The notes: generated from the letters alone by a model not told the origin. Shown: positions 1-11,698, numbered from the stretch's first letter. The stretch: DNA of 64,000 nt from Raffaelea ambrosiae (GCA_002778195.1 PCDI01000014.1:828381-892380); one strand, 5' to 3'. Program-made: numbers and translations.

Positions 1-235
1 GGGGTCAGGTTGTAGACGAAGACGTAGCTCAAGGAGCTACGTTCAGGAGGCAGATGCGGCTTAAAGAACTATCTACGATAGCGGTGACAAGCGGCAGTAA
101 TCTCAGGGGGGATCAGCTAGGTCTGCCAGCTAGCATACGAGCAGACAGACAATAAGCAAGCAGGGTGGGGCTCCGGCACGGCGGTCCGTGACAAGTTGGT
201 AGGGTTTCTTTTTGGTTTTCTATGGTGTTTGGTGT
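1..235. other. GC-balanced, unmutated segment at window edge
   Basis: This stretch lacks the AT-rich, TA-heavy character that starts abruptly near 235. It holds a perfect 9-bp inverted repeat (ACGTAGCTC, loop AAG, GAGCTACGT) at 22-42. No open reading frame of note is seen. From about 235 onward the sequence aligns by eye with the interior of the family B retrotransposon near 55.0 kb, but this segment does not. It may be a younger insertion or a remnant of single-copy DNA that escaped RIP; what lies to the left is outside the window. Confidence 0.4.
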
Positions 236-2951
236 TTATTAATAAATATAAGGGATATATAATTCTTTTAAACGCTATAATCTACTATTACTATAATTAA
301 CGTCTTATTATAAACAATTTATACTTCGATATGTGGCTTTAAAGCGTTATCTTCTTTACTAGCCTTTATTAAAAACCTTCGTTTTTAAATCGTTTGTGGT
401 TCCTTTAACGGCGATCCGTGTCGTTTTTTAATCGTTGGTCGGCTTCGTTTTAAAGGTCTTATTATAAGCCTTTGTGTTAGTCGAGGATTTTAACTTGTGC
501 GTGGACGCGGCACTCCGGGTTCGGGCAACGGATTCAGTCGTTTGGTTTCTTCATGTAAGCTACTAGGTATTCTTCTTTTAGTTTTAACACTGCGTAGAAT
601 TCGTTTGGGTTAGTTTGTACGACCTACTAATGTTTTAGTTCGTCGTTTTAAAACGAAGTCTCGATTAATCGTTTTTAATAGCGTTTTGAGTAGACTTTTT
701 AAGCTACTTTTTCTTTAAAGTGAGTTTAACATTAGTCGATAACGCACGATACTTATATAACCTTTTTATATCGAGGGTTTTTAGGGTCGACTCGAGGGTC
801 GTCTCCTTCTTTTAGCGTAAGTACGCTTTTTTATCGGTATTTTAACGTTATTTATACGAGCGTTACTTCGGAGATAGAGAAGGTTGTAATGTTAATGTTT
901 AATATTAGTGTTATATATTGTTTAACGTAGTGAGGTACTCTTTCTTCTTATTATAAGGTGTAAGCGAGTTCCTTTCTTTGTTCGGTTATGAAAAGGTGTT
1001 GAACTATAGCGATTGTTCGTTCCTTACACGTTTTACGATGGCGTGCGACGTTGTTTTTTCGTTTTTAATAACTACATTTCTCGTATTCGTTTTTTGGTGT
1101 GAGTATGTTGTTTTCTTTTGCTTACTTCGGGTGGTACACCCAATAGTGTTGGTATAAATCTTTGTTTTGAGTTGCTTCGTGGAAACCTTCGTAAGCTCCC
1201 TCGTTTTAGAGTTTACACTTTAGGGGTTTAGAGTGGTTTCGTTTGTACGCGGTTAATAAGCATTTCCGCACGTATTTTACTTTACACTCGTCGTAACGGT
1301 ATACGGTAGCGGGTTTGCTTTTACGCTTAGGCTTTTTTGAGTACTATCTTACTTCGTCTTTCTCGAATTTGTAAATGAGGTAATCGTTTTTTTAACACGC
1401 GGTTTAGTTAAGCGATGCGTGTTTGAGATTCTTTATATTTAAGTTGATGTTTTTGACTTTCGAAATAATAGCTGCGTTGATTTATCGTTTGAATATTAGT
1501 TATTATGGTTTTTTAGGTTGTTTGTAGTTTTAAGCGTAGTGTCTTTATTATTCGTAGTTAAAGCACTTTTCTTTGAGTTTTTAATGTTTTATAGCGTTTA
1601 GTTTTATAGGGTTTTCGTATTATTAGTTGGTTTATAAGCGTTAGGTTTTCCCTTTTTTAGGGTTAGCGCGTGATAAAGCGTTAACTCATCTTTTATATTG
1701 TTTTTATTTCTTTTTTATACGTCGTTTGTAAAGACGGTCGTTAATTCGTACGGTCATAGTGATATATTTAAAGACTTCGTTTAATTAATTATGTTTAATA
1801 AGTTCGTCTTTTACGACGTTTTTGAGTCTTTAATAAAATTGCGACATTAAAGGTTCGTCTTCTTAGTTTAGTCGCGAAGCGATTTATTAAAAGCAAGCCG
1901 TATACTCGAATACGAATCCCTTTTGGTGAAGGCGAAAGAGGGCTCGTTCGGCCGTTTTTTTCTCATTAGGGCTTTCGAAAGCTCTTTTAATCGTTATTTC
2001 GAAGTTGCGATAGTTATTAAATAGTTTTTACATCTCGTTGTTTTAGTTGTTTGGGTTCGGGTTTTTTAAGAAGTTGCGTAAGCGTGGTTCGAACCATTTT
2101 AGTGCGCTTCCCTTTAGTCGGTTAGCCGCGAATTAAACCCTAATAGCGTAGAGCTTAAACTAGTCTTTATAGTAGCGTATGTAAGCACGGAGCTACGTTA
2201 AGAAGTTTTGTAGTGTCCCTTTAGTGCCGTTGAATGCTTTGGGTTTGTTCATTTTAAAAGCTTCTTTTTTAATTCCTGCTGTTAACACTTAAGTTTAAAG
2301 TTAGTCGATCATGCTTTTTAGGGCTATGATCTCTTATTGGTGGGCTTGGATTATCGTAGCGGCGCTTGTAGCCGTGTTGCTACTTGTTTCGACAGCCGAG
2401 GGGGTAAGAGTGTTGGGAGCTATGGTTGCTTTTTGTATTGTGTAGGGAGGTAACGTCGACCTGTTTTTGAATAAAAGTAGTTAAAATGTAACGAACACCG
2501 GGTTTTTAAGTGATAAACCTGCGTGAGAGTTTATGTTAATAGGATAGTTAAGGCTTAGGGTTTATAATACTAAAAGCAGTCTTCTTCGTGCGTGCGGGTA
2601 GATGTTTGAGAGCTGTTAAGGCTATTCGGGTCTTGTTTTAAATACTTAGATTGATTATTAAAGAGTTTGACTCTTTTTATCTGTTTGCTCGAGGGAGCGA
2701 GCCTGCTCTTTTATCTATGTTTTTGAATTATTAGACCGTGATTTAGATTATAGATTCGTAGTGATTCATCGTGATCTTAGTGATTCATCGTGAGTTGGAT
2801 CGTTGTTTTATCGTGATTCATCGTGATTCGTCACGTGATTGCTTATGTCATTCTGTTTCTGCCGTGTTTGCCCGCTTTTGGTTCCTTCCTTTTGGTCTAA
2901 TCGTTTGTTCTTGTGTTTTTAATCGCGGGGGCCGTTGCTTGGGTTGTAATA
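236..2951 (-). mobile_element. Family B LTR retrotransposon, partial copy (5' part)
   Basis: This is the 5' part of a family B element on the minus strand. It parallels the full B copy at 50142-57662 over its 55.0-57.7 kb portion and ends at a recognisable LTR (2487-2951). On the minus strand near 1515-1560 a degenerate gag zinc knuckle can be read (Cys-Phe-Asn-Tyr ... His-Tyr-Ala ... Asn-Tyr), with Cys codons changed to Tyr by G-to-A transitions. Many stops and TA-rich sequence show heavy RIP. The remaining pol part would lie left of position 1 or is missing. Short open stretches here, such as 2771-2971, are not genes. Confidence 0.8.
2487..2951 (-). repeat. Family B LTR (5' LTR of the partial copy)
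   Basis: Read on the plus strand it starts TGTAACGAACACCGGG, as the other B LTRs do, and ends GGGTTGTAATA where the others end GGGTCGTAACA; the differences are C-to-T. It is 465 bp against 424 bp in the two LTRs of the complete B copy. Part of the length difference lies in a block of GTGATTCATC-like repeats around 2758-2840. Confidence 0.85.
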
Positions 2952-3343
2952 GCTTTACCGATTTTAAATAATAAAGAGCGATAACTACGTATAATTAATA
3001 AGTAATTAACTATACATTTAAAACGTGGTTTAAGCCGTATTATAATAAGATTATTAACTGTTGGGTGAATTAAGTATATTACTTTAGTTACTTAACTACC
3101 TCTATTATCGAATTATTTTACGCTAGTTTAAAGTTTTATATAAAAACAAGTAAAAGCGATTTAGCTTTAGTTTTTCTTTATTTAAAGCGTTAGTAAACAT
3201 TTTAAAATAAAGTTATTAAAACGATCGTTAAGCAGCTTCTTAATAAACACTTATTCACTAATTACTAAAAGCTTTTTATAAACCTCTTGAGCTTAATTAT
3301 ACCGCGAGTAATTAATCTTATAAAAGCAAATTTACGACATTAT
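2952..3343. other. AT-rich spacer, no gene seen
   Basis: This is heavily AT-rich sequence between the B LTR and the complete A element, with no open frame and no recognisable family motif. It is probably another RIP-eroded repeat. Its last five bases (ATTAT, 3339-3343) form the left target-site duplication of the A element. Confidence 0.5.
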
Positions 3344-3711
3344 TGTAAGGATATCGCAAGCTTGCTCGGATGCGTGCTTTGCGAGCAGCTTAAGCACGTG
3401 CGAACAACTTGTTTAAACACGTGCCACTCTTAGCAAGGCACGTGACTGTGCAGCCAGCGTAAGTCCGAAGGGAGGTGCGCCACGGAGCGCACGCACGGAC
3501 CCCTGAGCGTGGCGCGGAGCTAGGGCTTCGTACGCGGCTTGAAGACGTTACGCACAGAGCCCCTTGGGAGCCCTCGATATAGCGAGGGCCTCCCACCCTT
3601 TCGAAAAAGGGGGATAAGATTTAGTTGTGTAATTTACGGGATTCTACTTTCGTTAATGAGATACCTTTACCTTTTGCAATCCTTTACTTGATTATAAGTA
3701 CCATCTTAATA
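3344..3711 (+). repeat. Family A 5' LTR
   Basis: It is 368 bp, the same length as its partner at 11331-11698, with scattered C-to-T and G-to-A differences that are mostly in this copy. It keeps three CACGTG hexamers and the two terminal-half hairpins seen in the partner LTR. Confidence 0.92.
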
Positions 3712-3754
3712 TTTCTAAATCTTTCACTCAAGGTTACTTAAAGGATTAAGGAAG

Positions 3755-5074
3755 ATGGCACCGAGTACGAGATAGTAAGAACGAGGGCAGACGGCGGCAA
3801 CGGCCGTTAGTGAAGACCCCCTGTTAATGACGACCGCACTCTTTAGTATTGAAGGAGGAGCGGTCGAAGCGAGCGATTAGCCCGACAGCGAAACGCTGTT
3901 CGCGGCTACGCCGGCTTAAGGGGCCGTTGAAGACGACGAACTCATCGCGGCTCGAGCCCGCCGCGAGCTCAAACAAGCGAAGGAGCGGTTGATACTCGTT
4001 AAGCAGATCCGCGATATCGAAGCCGAGCTTTTACGAACTAAGTAATAGACCTTGTAACTTCGAGCGGCTCGAACACTAGTAGCGGAGAGTGTTTCGGGGT
4101 TAGCGAGCGCGTATAACGAAACGCGAGCGAGTACGAAGGACTATCGCGAGCCAACTCTTCGTAGTGTAATTCACTTATTAACGCTTAGTTCGAGGGTTAA
4201 TGAGAGCGAGGATTATGGCGAAGATAATTACGACGATGAGGTTAACGTGAAGATCTCGTTTTTTAATAAGTTTATAAGTAAGTTTACTTTTATATAACGA
4301 GATATGTGAGTAAGAGTAGTAAAAGACGTTTTCGAAGCCGCTTCGTAGCGTTTTCGCGATTTAAGGAAGCGCGTATTAATAGCTTTATCTCGGCTCGATA
4401 TTACCTTTCGAAACCAATGAGAGTAATATTTAGCTAACTTAGGTTTAAAAGAGGAAATTTAACGAGCGAAAAGGTCTTAAACCTACTTTAAAGAATGAAC
4501 GATAACGCTTTTTCTCGAGAGCGGAGACCCGTCGTTAATTGCTTATTAATAATATCGAAAAGCGGTTTAAAACGAGAACTAAAGCTTAACCGAATTTCTC
4601 TTTTACCTTCGATTCTTTAAGTCGAAAATGAAAGCCCTTTTTAAACACTATTAAAAAGAGACCTTTTACCTTGAGTTGTAAGAAAACCTGCGATAATCGT
4701 TAACCGTTAGTATCAACTATTAATCCACCGATTTTAATACTTTTATCACTCGTACGAAGAACTACTGGAAGTAGTACGTAAAGAAGAGAAAGTCGAGGGA
4801 CGAGAAGCTGCGAGGTGACTTTAAAAAGAGATAACAAAGCACCTTTAAAAGCGCGGGTAACCCGCGCTTTAAAAGCGGCTTAAAGGAGAAAAAGGGGAAG
4901 AAGCTTAAAGAGAAAATGAATAAAAGGCCGGGTATTACGTGTTATAATTACGGAGAGAAAGAGCATATTATACCAAAGTGTACGAAGTTTAAAACCAATC
5001 TTACGAAAGTTTAAAGGGTTAAGGGGGTATTAGAGTTCGACGCTGAGTTGAAGAAGAAGACAAAAAACGCGTAA
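3755..5074 (+). pseudogene. gag: Family A gag (RIP-inactivated)
   Basis: The frame opens at an ATG at 3755 (Met-Ala-Pro-Ser-Thr-Arg) and keeps phase to a stop at 5072-5074, with many internal TAG/TAA/TGA codons that fit former Trp, Gln or Arg codons. The N-terminal part is charged and helical (…ARARRELKQAKERLILVK…). A Gag-core-like stretch lies around 4360-4800. The nucleocapsid CCHC zinc knuckle is at 4940-4981, spaced Cys-x2-Cys-x4-His-x4-Cys, but the second Cys is Tyr (TGT to TAT). Gag packages element RNA into virus-like particles. No functional product is expected. Confidence 0.8.
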
Positions 5075-5076
5075 GC

Positions 5077-8000
5077 GCCTTTGTTTAACCGAAGGAAGAG
5101 GCGTTCGTCGAAGTAAAAATCGGCGTACGACTATATAGCTTAACCGTAGTGAGAACCGATCGAGAACACTAAACTATCGTTGACTTTAATACGAGAGTAA
5201 AAGTCGACATCGTTTCGTTGAAGTTCGTCGCGCGGGTTGGATTTAAGAAGAAGAAAAGCCGAGCTTTGCGCTTAAAGATGGCGGACGGCTCAACTACTAC
5301 GTTAACGACGTTGTGAGAGGTGTTGTTAAAGCTTACTAATTGTTGGGGTTGGATTAAAGAGTTTATACGGCTTTACGTGAGTATTTCGCGAATGAAAGCG
5401 GCGGGTAAAAGCTTTATCCTTTTGAGAGTGACGACTTTAAAGGATTTGATTATCGATACGATTAGAGGCAGTTAGTGGTGTTTTGGTTATCGCTTTAATA
5501 AGCTTACGATTAATTTACTTTGTAAGTTCGTTAAAAAGACTAAGAATGTTATAGTCGTGTATATAGTTTTTACACTCTTTAATCGCTTCGAATAAATTAA
5601 GCCCGAGTAATACCCTCTTAAAAACGAAGTAACCTCGAAGCGTTAGCCTTACGGTGGCTTACCGACGGAGTTTATTAATTTCACCCTCGTGTTTAACGAA
5701 ACAAGCGCGGTTATACTACCGCTCGTTCGAAAAACCAATCACGTAATCGACTTGGTTAACGAAGCGTAACCCCTTTACGAAACGATTTACCCTTTATTTA
5801 AACGAGAGTTAAAAGAGCTGCGAAAGTATTTCGAAGAAAACTTATAAAACGAGCGAATTCGACTAAGTAAAAGCTTAGTCGGAGTACTTATCTTCTTCGT
5901 GTTTAAGAAAAACGGCTTTTTACGGCTTTGCGTCGACTATTAAAGCTTTAATAAGGTTACGGTTAAAAACCGCTACGCTCTTTCGTTAATCTTAAAGATT
6001 TTAAACCGGATTTCGAGCGTTAAGTACTTTATTAAACTCGATATTAAAAACGCTTATTATCGGATTCGAATTAAAGAAGGAGACGAGTGAAAGACGGCGT
6101 TTCGCACGCGGTACGAACACTACGAGTATATAGTCTTATCGTTCGGCTTTATAAATACGCCGACTACGTTTTAATACTACGTTTATACGGCCTTTCGCGG
6201 GTTAGTCGACGTAACGTGTATTACGTATATAAATAACGTGTTAGTGTTTTTTAAAAGCTGAAACGAACACACCGAGTACGTACGGGATGTATTCAAAAGG
6301 TTATAAAAAGTATAATTATTTATAAACCTAGCTAAGTGCGAATTTTATCGAAACCAAGTTGAGTTTTTAAAATTCATCCTCTTTAACACCGAGGTGTAAA
6401 TAGACCCGGCTTAAGTAGAGGCTATCGTTACTTAAAAGTTATTCGAAACGTATTAAGAGATTTAAGTGTTCTTAAGGTTTTACAACTTTAATCAGCGTTT
6501 TATTTAAAAGTACTTTAAAATTATAACCCCGTTAAATGAACTTTTAAAGGGGATGAAAAACGGGAAGAAGCTCGAGCGAGTGCGCTTCGATGAGAAGGCG
6601 ATATAAGCATTTTGTTAATTACGAGAAGAATTTACTCGCGCTCTTTTATTAAAGCACTTCGACTTAACGCGCCGCTTACGACTCGAAACTAATGCGTTAA
6701 AATTCGTAAGGGCGGAGATCTTATTTTAGCTAAACGACGAAGGTCGTTAACACTTTATTATATTCTAGTTTTAAAAATAGAACGAGTTAAAGTCACGATA
6801 TAACACTCTTAATTAAGAGATAATAGTAATCGTGGATTTTTTTAAACACTGGTATTAATACTTAAAGGGTAGTTAATATAAGATCGAGGTTTTATTAAAC
6901 TATGTTAACCTACGTGTATTTATATAATAAGAGAAGTTGAATGAAAAGCAAGTTAAGTAGTATATATACTTCACCCCTTTTAACTTTGAAATCAAATATT
7001 GGGTTGGAAAAACCAATCCCGCCGATAGCCCCTTTTAAAGACCAGACTACTAAGAAAAACCGGATGAGGAGAAGGAGTTAAAGCTGCTCCCCAACCTTAA
7101 ATCGCGGTTAATGTTTACGAAATAAGTGTTAGTCCCGTATGTTTATTCTAGTTACGTTAAGATTAAAGCGGTTACGGTTTAAAAAGAGTTATTACTTAAT
7201 GCGGCTTATATTAGCTACGTAAGAATGATACTTTAAGCGAGTAAGAAGTACGAAAACCCCCTCGTTTAGATTTAATAAATTCAAGCTCACTATTTAAATG
7301 CCCTTCGGTAGCAACCTCGAAGCGGGCTACCGTTAGGGTCACGACGGCGGTCTTATCCTTACCTTAAATAGTTAGTCTTTTTAGGGTTATGTTAAGTTGT
7401 GTTAGGAAAGGAGAATCCGTTAACATTGAATATAAACACGTTATTAATGAAATTACTCTAAGCCCTATAGGTAAGTGACGAGAAGACTTAACAGTTAAAA
7501 GCTTAAATCGAAACAATTACGACCACCTTTAAATATTAAAGTGTGGGGTTAAAGGGACTATTACGGTTTAAGAATCGTATTTACGTTTTAAAAGAAAAAG
7601 TAGTAAAAAGGAAGATCCTTTAAACATACTACGACAACCCTTTAGCGAAACACTTTGAAAGGACTCGTATAAAAGAGTTAGTGAAAAGAAAATTCTTTTA
7701 GGAGTACATAAATACATATATCCACGAGTACGTTAACAACTGCTCGACGTATGTGCGAAGAGTAGTACCGCAGCACAAGCCGTACGACTAGTTATAAACA
7801 CTTTTTATTTTACGAAGACCGTAATAAGAAATCTTTATAAATTTCATAACGAGACTATTAGAAATCTACTATAAAGGGTAAAACGTAAACGCGATTTTAG
7901 TAATCGTGGATAAGCTTATAAAGATAATAAGGTTCTTTCTCGTAAAAACGACGATAACGTTAAACTAGTTAATAAAGGTTTTATATATAAAAATCGAAAT

Positions 8001-9039
8001 AAGATTCGGTGCACCATGCGGTATTGTTTCAAACCGAGGGAGCGTCTTTATCAATGCGTATTAAACAGCGCTTTACGTAAAGCTCTTAATTAAGAGACGC
8101 CTCTTTACGGCGTTTTACTCGTAAACCGACGGCCAGACTAAAAGAATGAATTAAACGTTAAAACACTACTTACGCGCATTTACGAGCGAGTTTTAGACGA
8201 ACTGGGCTAAGCTCTTACTAACAGCGAAGTACGTATGTAATAACGCGATTAACGCTATAACTAACGATACGTTATTTCATCTTTTTATGAAATACCACCT
8301 AAAAATATATATACGAGTCGAAGACGACTTCATTAAAAAGGGGGTACTCGTAGTTGTAACGAGACTAAAGAAGCTAAACAAAGTACGAGCCTTTATAACA
8401 AAACATTAAAAGAAAGTATAAAAAGTTTAAACGAAGTATTACAACCGTTATTACTAACTTTAAAAATACTACGTAAGAAATTTAATATAATTATTAATAC
8501 GAAACCTTAAGTTAAAGGTGTTTTACAAAAAGATAGGTTCTCGCTTCGTTAGTTCGTTTATAGTCTTAGTTAAAGTCGGATCGTAAGTATATCGTATAAC
8601 ACTCTTTAACCAATATAGCCGACTCCATAACGTGTTTTTAATAACCCTATTAAAGCTTTAAAAAGGAAACCGCGAAACGTAGCCGACTTTTCAAACCCTA
8701 TCGTTAGAAAAAGAGCTAAACGAATGAAAAGTGAAAAAGGTGAGGAATACTCGAGTGAGGAACGGAGAGCGTTTCTTCTTCGTTTGATAAACAGGGTAGC
8801 TCGTAGAGTATGACTAATAGGTGTTAAAAAACGATATAAAACACGCGTAAAAACTAATCGTAAGGTTTTAAGCTTAGAAGGTAGTAAAGAAAAAGCGGAA
8901 AGTAAAATAAATTATTCCTAAGAGTAAAGCGGCTTATAAGTGGAACTACGATGGTACATTAGTTATGAGTTAAGAAAACATGAAAACCCCAAACGTATTA
9001 AAGCGATACGAGGGTAGTTTGAGGAGCGTACGAAAATAA
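5077..9039 (+). pseudogene. pol: Family A pol: protease-RT-RNase H-integrase-chromodomain (RIP-inactivated)
   Basis: A single frame can be followed for about 4 kb without an evident indel. The protease active site is Asp-Phe-Asn at 5182-5190, where Asp-Ser-Gly is expected. RT motif A (LDIKNAY) is at 6037, and the YxDD box is Tyr-Ile-Asn-Asn at 6226-6237. An RNase H-like stretch follows around 6660-7060. The integrase zinc-finger region is near 7740-7790, the core keeps its first Asp near 7910, but SDRG is SNRG at 8029-8040 and TER is TKR at 8137-8145. A chromodomain-like end (…ENMKTPNVLKRYEG) lies near 8930-9015. The pol frame is -1 relative to gag, which suggests frameshift expression in the ancestor. 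All changed catalytic residues are explained by transitions. Confidence 0.85.
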
Positions 9040-11330
9040 CAAATAAAGGAAACCATTCTACGACGATTAGAGCTCAAAGGCGGCACGACAAAAGCGCGCG
9101 GATAAAGAAGACAGTTTAGCGCTTAAACACCGGGATTTAGGAGGTTTATTTAAACGTCGATGGCGTTCGTAGTTTAGCGCGTAATTACGAAGGCGGTTTG
9201 AAGCCGCTTTAAGAGTTGGAGGCGCGCAGCTTATTAATAGTTATGTTATTAATCCTCGGCGGTTAGAGATAAAACTTAACGCGAGGCGTTAGCGGGGCGC
9301 CGTTGTAAGAAGAGACAACGTAGAGAGAGTACGTACCGATATATGCTCAACTCCGGTATAAGCGATCGTAGCGATTTGCGAAACACGGGCGCGGGCCACC
9401 TACGTAGCGTAATCGGCTTACTTCTAAACAGGGGTTAGTAAAGCTCGAAGACGACTCGACGGTGGAGCGAGTGAAGAGCTTACGAAGTCGTGTACGATAG
9501 TTTTTTAAAATAGTTCGAAGCGTAATAAGTGTTGGGTGAATAGGAGAAGTACGCGAGCTACGAAGTATATAGCCGCGTTAGTTAGCGCACGCGGGAGAGC
9601 TTTAAGCTTAACGTCGTCGAGTAGGTGGGCTTGGAAGGGCGTAAGGAGCGTATCGAGGGCGTGTAAGAACTTAATCGTACGGTTTACGTTGCTACGAATT
9701 AGCTTAAGAACCTATATAAGAGAGTTAGTAGCGAGTCGACGGCGAAGCGAAAAAAGCTCGACTATATACACTTATATAAGTTTTATATATCTTCGTATAC
9801 TTAGTACACGCTTTAACCCTACGTTCGTATTTTAAATCCAACTTTAAGTGGAGCGACTAAATAGCGAACGCGCGTTAAACGTATTAATAGTAAGCGAGAT
9901 GGTGGATTTTTAAGTTATTAAAACCAAAGTTTATTAGCCGAGCGTTGTTAGTAAGCGTAAACGTAAAGGCGAGGAGCGTAGTAAGGGCGACGACAGCTTA
10001 ATTTAAAGCGTCGTCGTCTTCGTCGACGATAAGCGAGACGTAAACGGGATTTTAAGGGTTTTTATTATTATTATTATTATCGTTGTTATTATTATTATCG
10101 TCGTTTTCGTCGTTATCGTCGTTATTTTCAATTTCGACGACGAAACGAGAAGAACTAATAAACGAGATTAAAGTAAGGTTAAAAAGCGAATACGGCACTA
10201 TACGCGAGTTGTTAGCGTTATAACCGCGGGTCGAAGAAGCACCGCGGTTTTGAAATAAAGTGTTTTTAATACAAAGAGCCTCGTAAGCGGGACTCACTAA
10301 AGGAGTAAGCGTTGAAGAGCGACTACGCGAAGCGTTCAAAGAGCGATAAGTGAGCGTGTTGGAGCTTATTATTTCGCGGTTCGATTACGTAGCGACGTCG
10401 GTTTATTAAAAACTGACACGTTGGTTGCGGCTATTAATACTACTCGTACGAAACGCGCTTTCGTAAAAAGAGTTTTTATACGAAGGGGAATTATTTATAA
10501 GAGAATTAAGAAGTATAAGTATAATTTAATCGGGGCGAGCGCGGCTCGAAGAGTTAAAAGATTAATCGTTAAGCGTTTACTACGTAAAGTTGGTAGAACG
10601 AACGAGGGTTAAAGGAGGACCGTCGTTTTACTAAGAACTTGTTATTTCGGACTTAAAACCGTTAGCGAGGAGTTAGCGACCCGATAGCGAGACACTTACT
10701 TAAGAAAAGAAAGTTGAGGAACGCGGGACGCCGGTAACCCGGAACTGAGACGCGGATTGGAAGAAAAAAGGGGGAAGAAACCGAGGAATGCGAGACGTTG
10801 GTAACTCGAAGCTTGCTCGCGATTTAAGAAAGAAAAGAAAAGTTGAGGAACGCGAGACGTCGACGACTCGACGCGGGAGCGCAATTTGAAGAGAAAAGAG
10901 AAAGCTGTAAGATTGATGTTCGACGGTAAACCGCGCGAGGAACGAGTTAAAGACGTAGAAGTGAAGATTGTGCTGGGCGGTGATTTAACGCAGCGACGTC
11001 GGAACTCGGCTGAGGCGTGTTGAGGTTGAAGAAGAAAAGAAAGGAGAGAGAGAGGAGCGTAGGAGGAGCGACGAGAAAACTCTGCTAGTGTTTTCCTTTC
11101 GTCTGCTTAGCAACGCTTAGCCTCCTATTTACTCTACAAACGAAAGGAGCGATCGAGGACTCACGAGGAAGGTGCGCAAAGTGTTGCACGCTGTAGTAGC
11201 CGCACCAACACTACGAAGGAGGGCCAGCGCTAAGCGCGCATACGGCCCAACGCCCCGAGCGCTCTAAGAGCCTACTACCAACGAGCGTAACCGCACGCTC
11301 GAAGACGAGCTCCACGAGAGGGGGGATAAT
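9040..11330 (+). other. Family A post-pol region (2.3 kb) with polypurine tract
   Basis: Fungal chromoviruses usually have little between the chromodomain and the 3' LTR, but here there are about 2.3 kb. The same DNA, inverted, follows the 3' LTRs at 42.8 and 48.9 kb, so it belongs to the element. Short open stretches exist in the sense direction (9536-9835 and 10421-10612; also 43601-43876 on the minus strand in another copy), rich in Arg and Lys, but no family is recognised. Because all copies are homologous DNA, shared translations are not proof of coding. A run of TTATTA/GTTATT triplets lies at about 10060-10130. The GAGAGGGGGGATAAT tract at 11316-11330 is the polypurine tract that primes plus-strand synthesis. 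Confidence 0.6.
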
Positions 11331-11698
11331 TGTAAGGATATCGCGAGCCTGCTCGGATGCGTGCCTTGCGAGCAGCCTAAGCACGTGCGGACAACCTGCT
11401 TAAACACGTGCCACCCTCAGCAGGGCACGTGACTGTGTAGTCAGCGTAAGTCCGAAGGGAGGTGCGCCACGGAGCGCACGCACGGACCCCTGGGCGTGGC
11501 GCGGAGCTAGGGCTTCGTACGCGGCTTGAGGACGCTACGCACAGAGCCCCTTGGGAGCCCTCGATATAGCGAGGGCCTCCCACCCTTTCGAAAAAGGGGG
11601 ATAAGATTTAGTTGTGTAATCCACGGGATCCTACCTTCGTTAATGAGATACCTCTACCTTCTGCAATCTTCTACCTGACTACAAGTACCATCCTAACA
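11331..11698 (+). repeat. Family A 3' LTR, nearly unmutated
   Basis: This 368-bp LTR is the best-preserved A LTR of the window and marks the left edge of the gene island. It holds three CACGTG hexamers (11392-11397, 11405-11410, 11426-11431). It also holds two successive hairpins: GGGAGCCCTCG/CGAGGGCCTCCC at about 11553-11581, then CCCTTT/AAAGGG at about 11583-11598. The hairpins may relate to RNA 3'-end formation, which is inference. Confidence 0.92.

Larger units (their letters stand above)
3344..11698 (+). mobile_element. Family A Ty3/gypsy chromovirus, complete copy (inactivated)
   Basis: This is a complete element of 8355 bp with two 368-bp LTRs (3344-3711 and 11331-11698) that begin TGTAAGGATATC and end in TAACA (TAATA in the left copy). 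The flanking five bases are ATTAT on the left and ATCAT on the right, a target-site duplication differing by one C-to-T at a CpA. A purine-rich tract directly precedes the 3' LTR. The order is gag, protease, RT, RNase H, integrase, chromodomain, which defines the Ty3/gypsy chromovirus class. Stops and catalytic losses occur throughout, nearly all explicable as transitions. The 5' two thirds are RIP-eroded, while the last kilobase and the 3' LTR are close to unmutated. No tRNA primer-binding site could be recognised after the 5' LTR. Confidence 0.92.

Noticed and set aside
2771..2971. 66-codon open frame in a B LTR
   Set aside because: It lies across the LTR end and is explained by the repeat.
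10052..10339. Asn-rich minus-strand frame inside family A
   Set aside because: It is antisense to the element and built on triplet repeats (GTT/ATT); no independent evidence of a gene.
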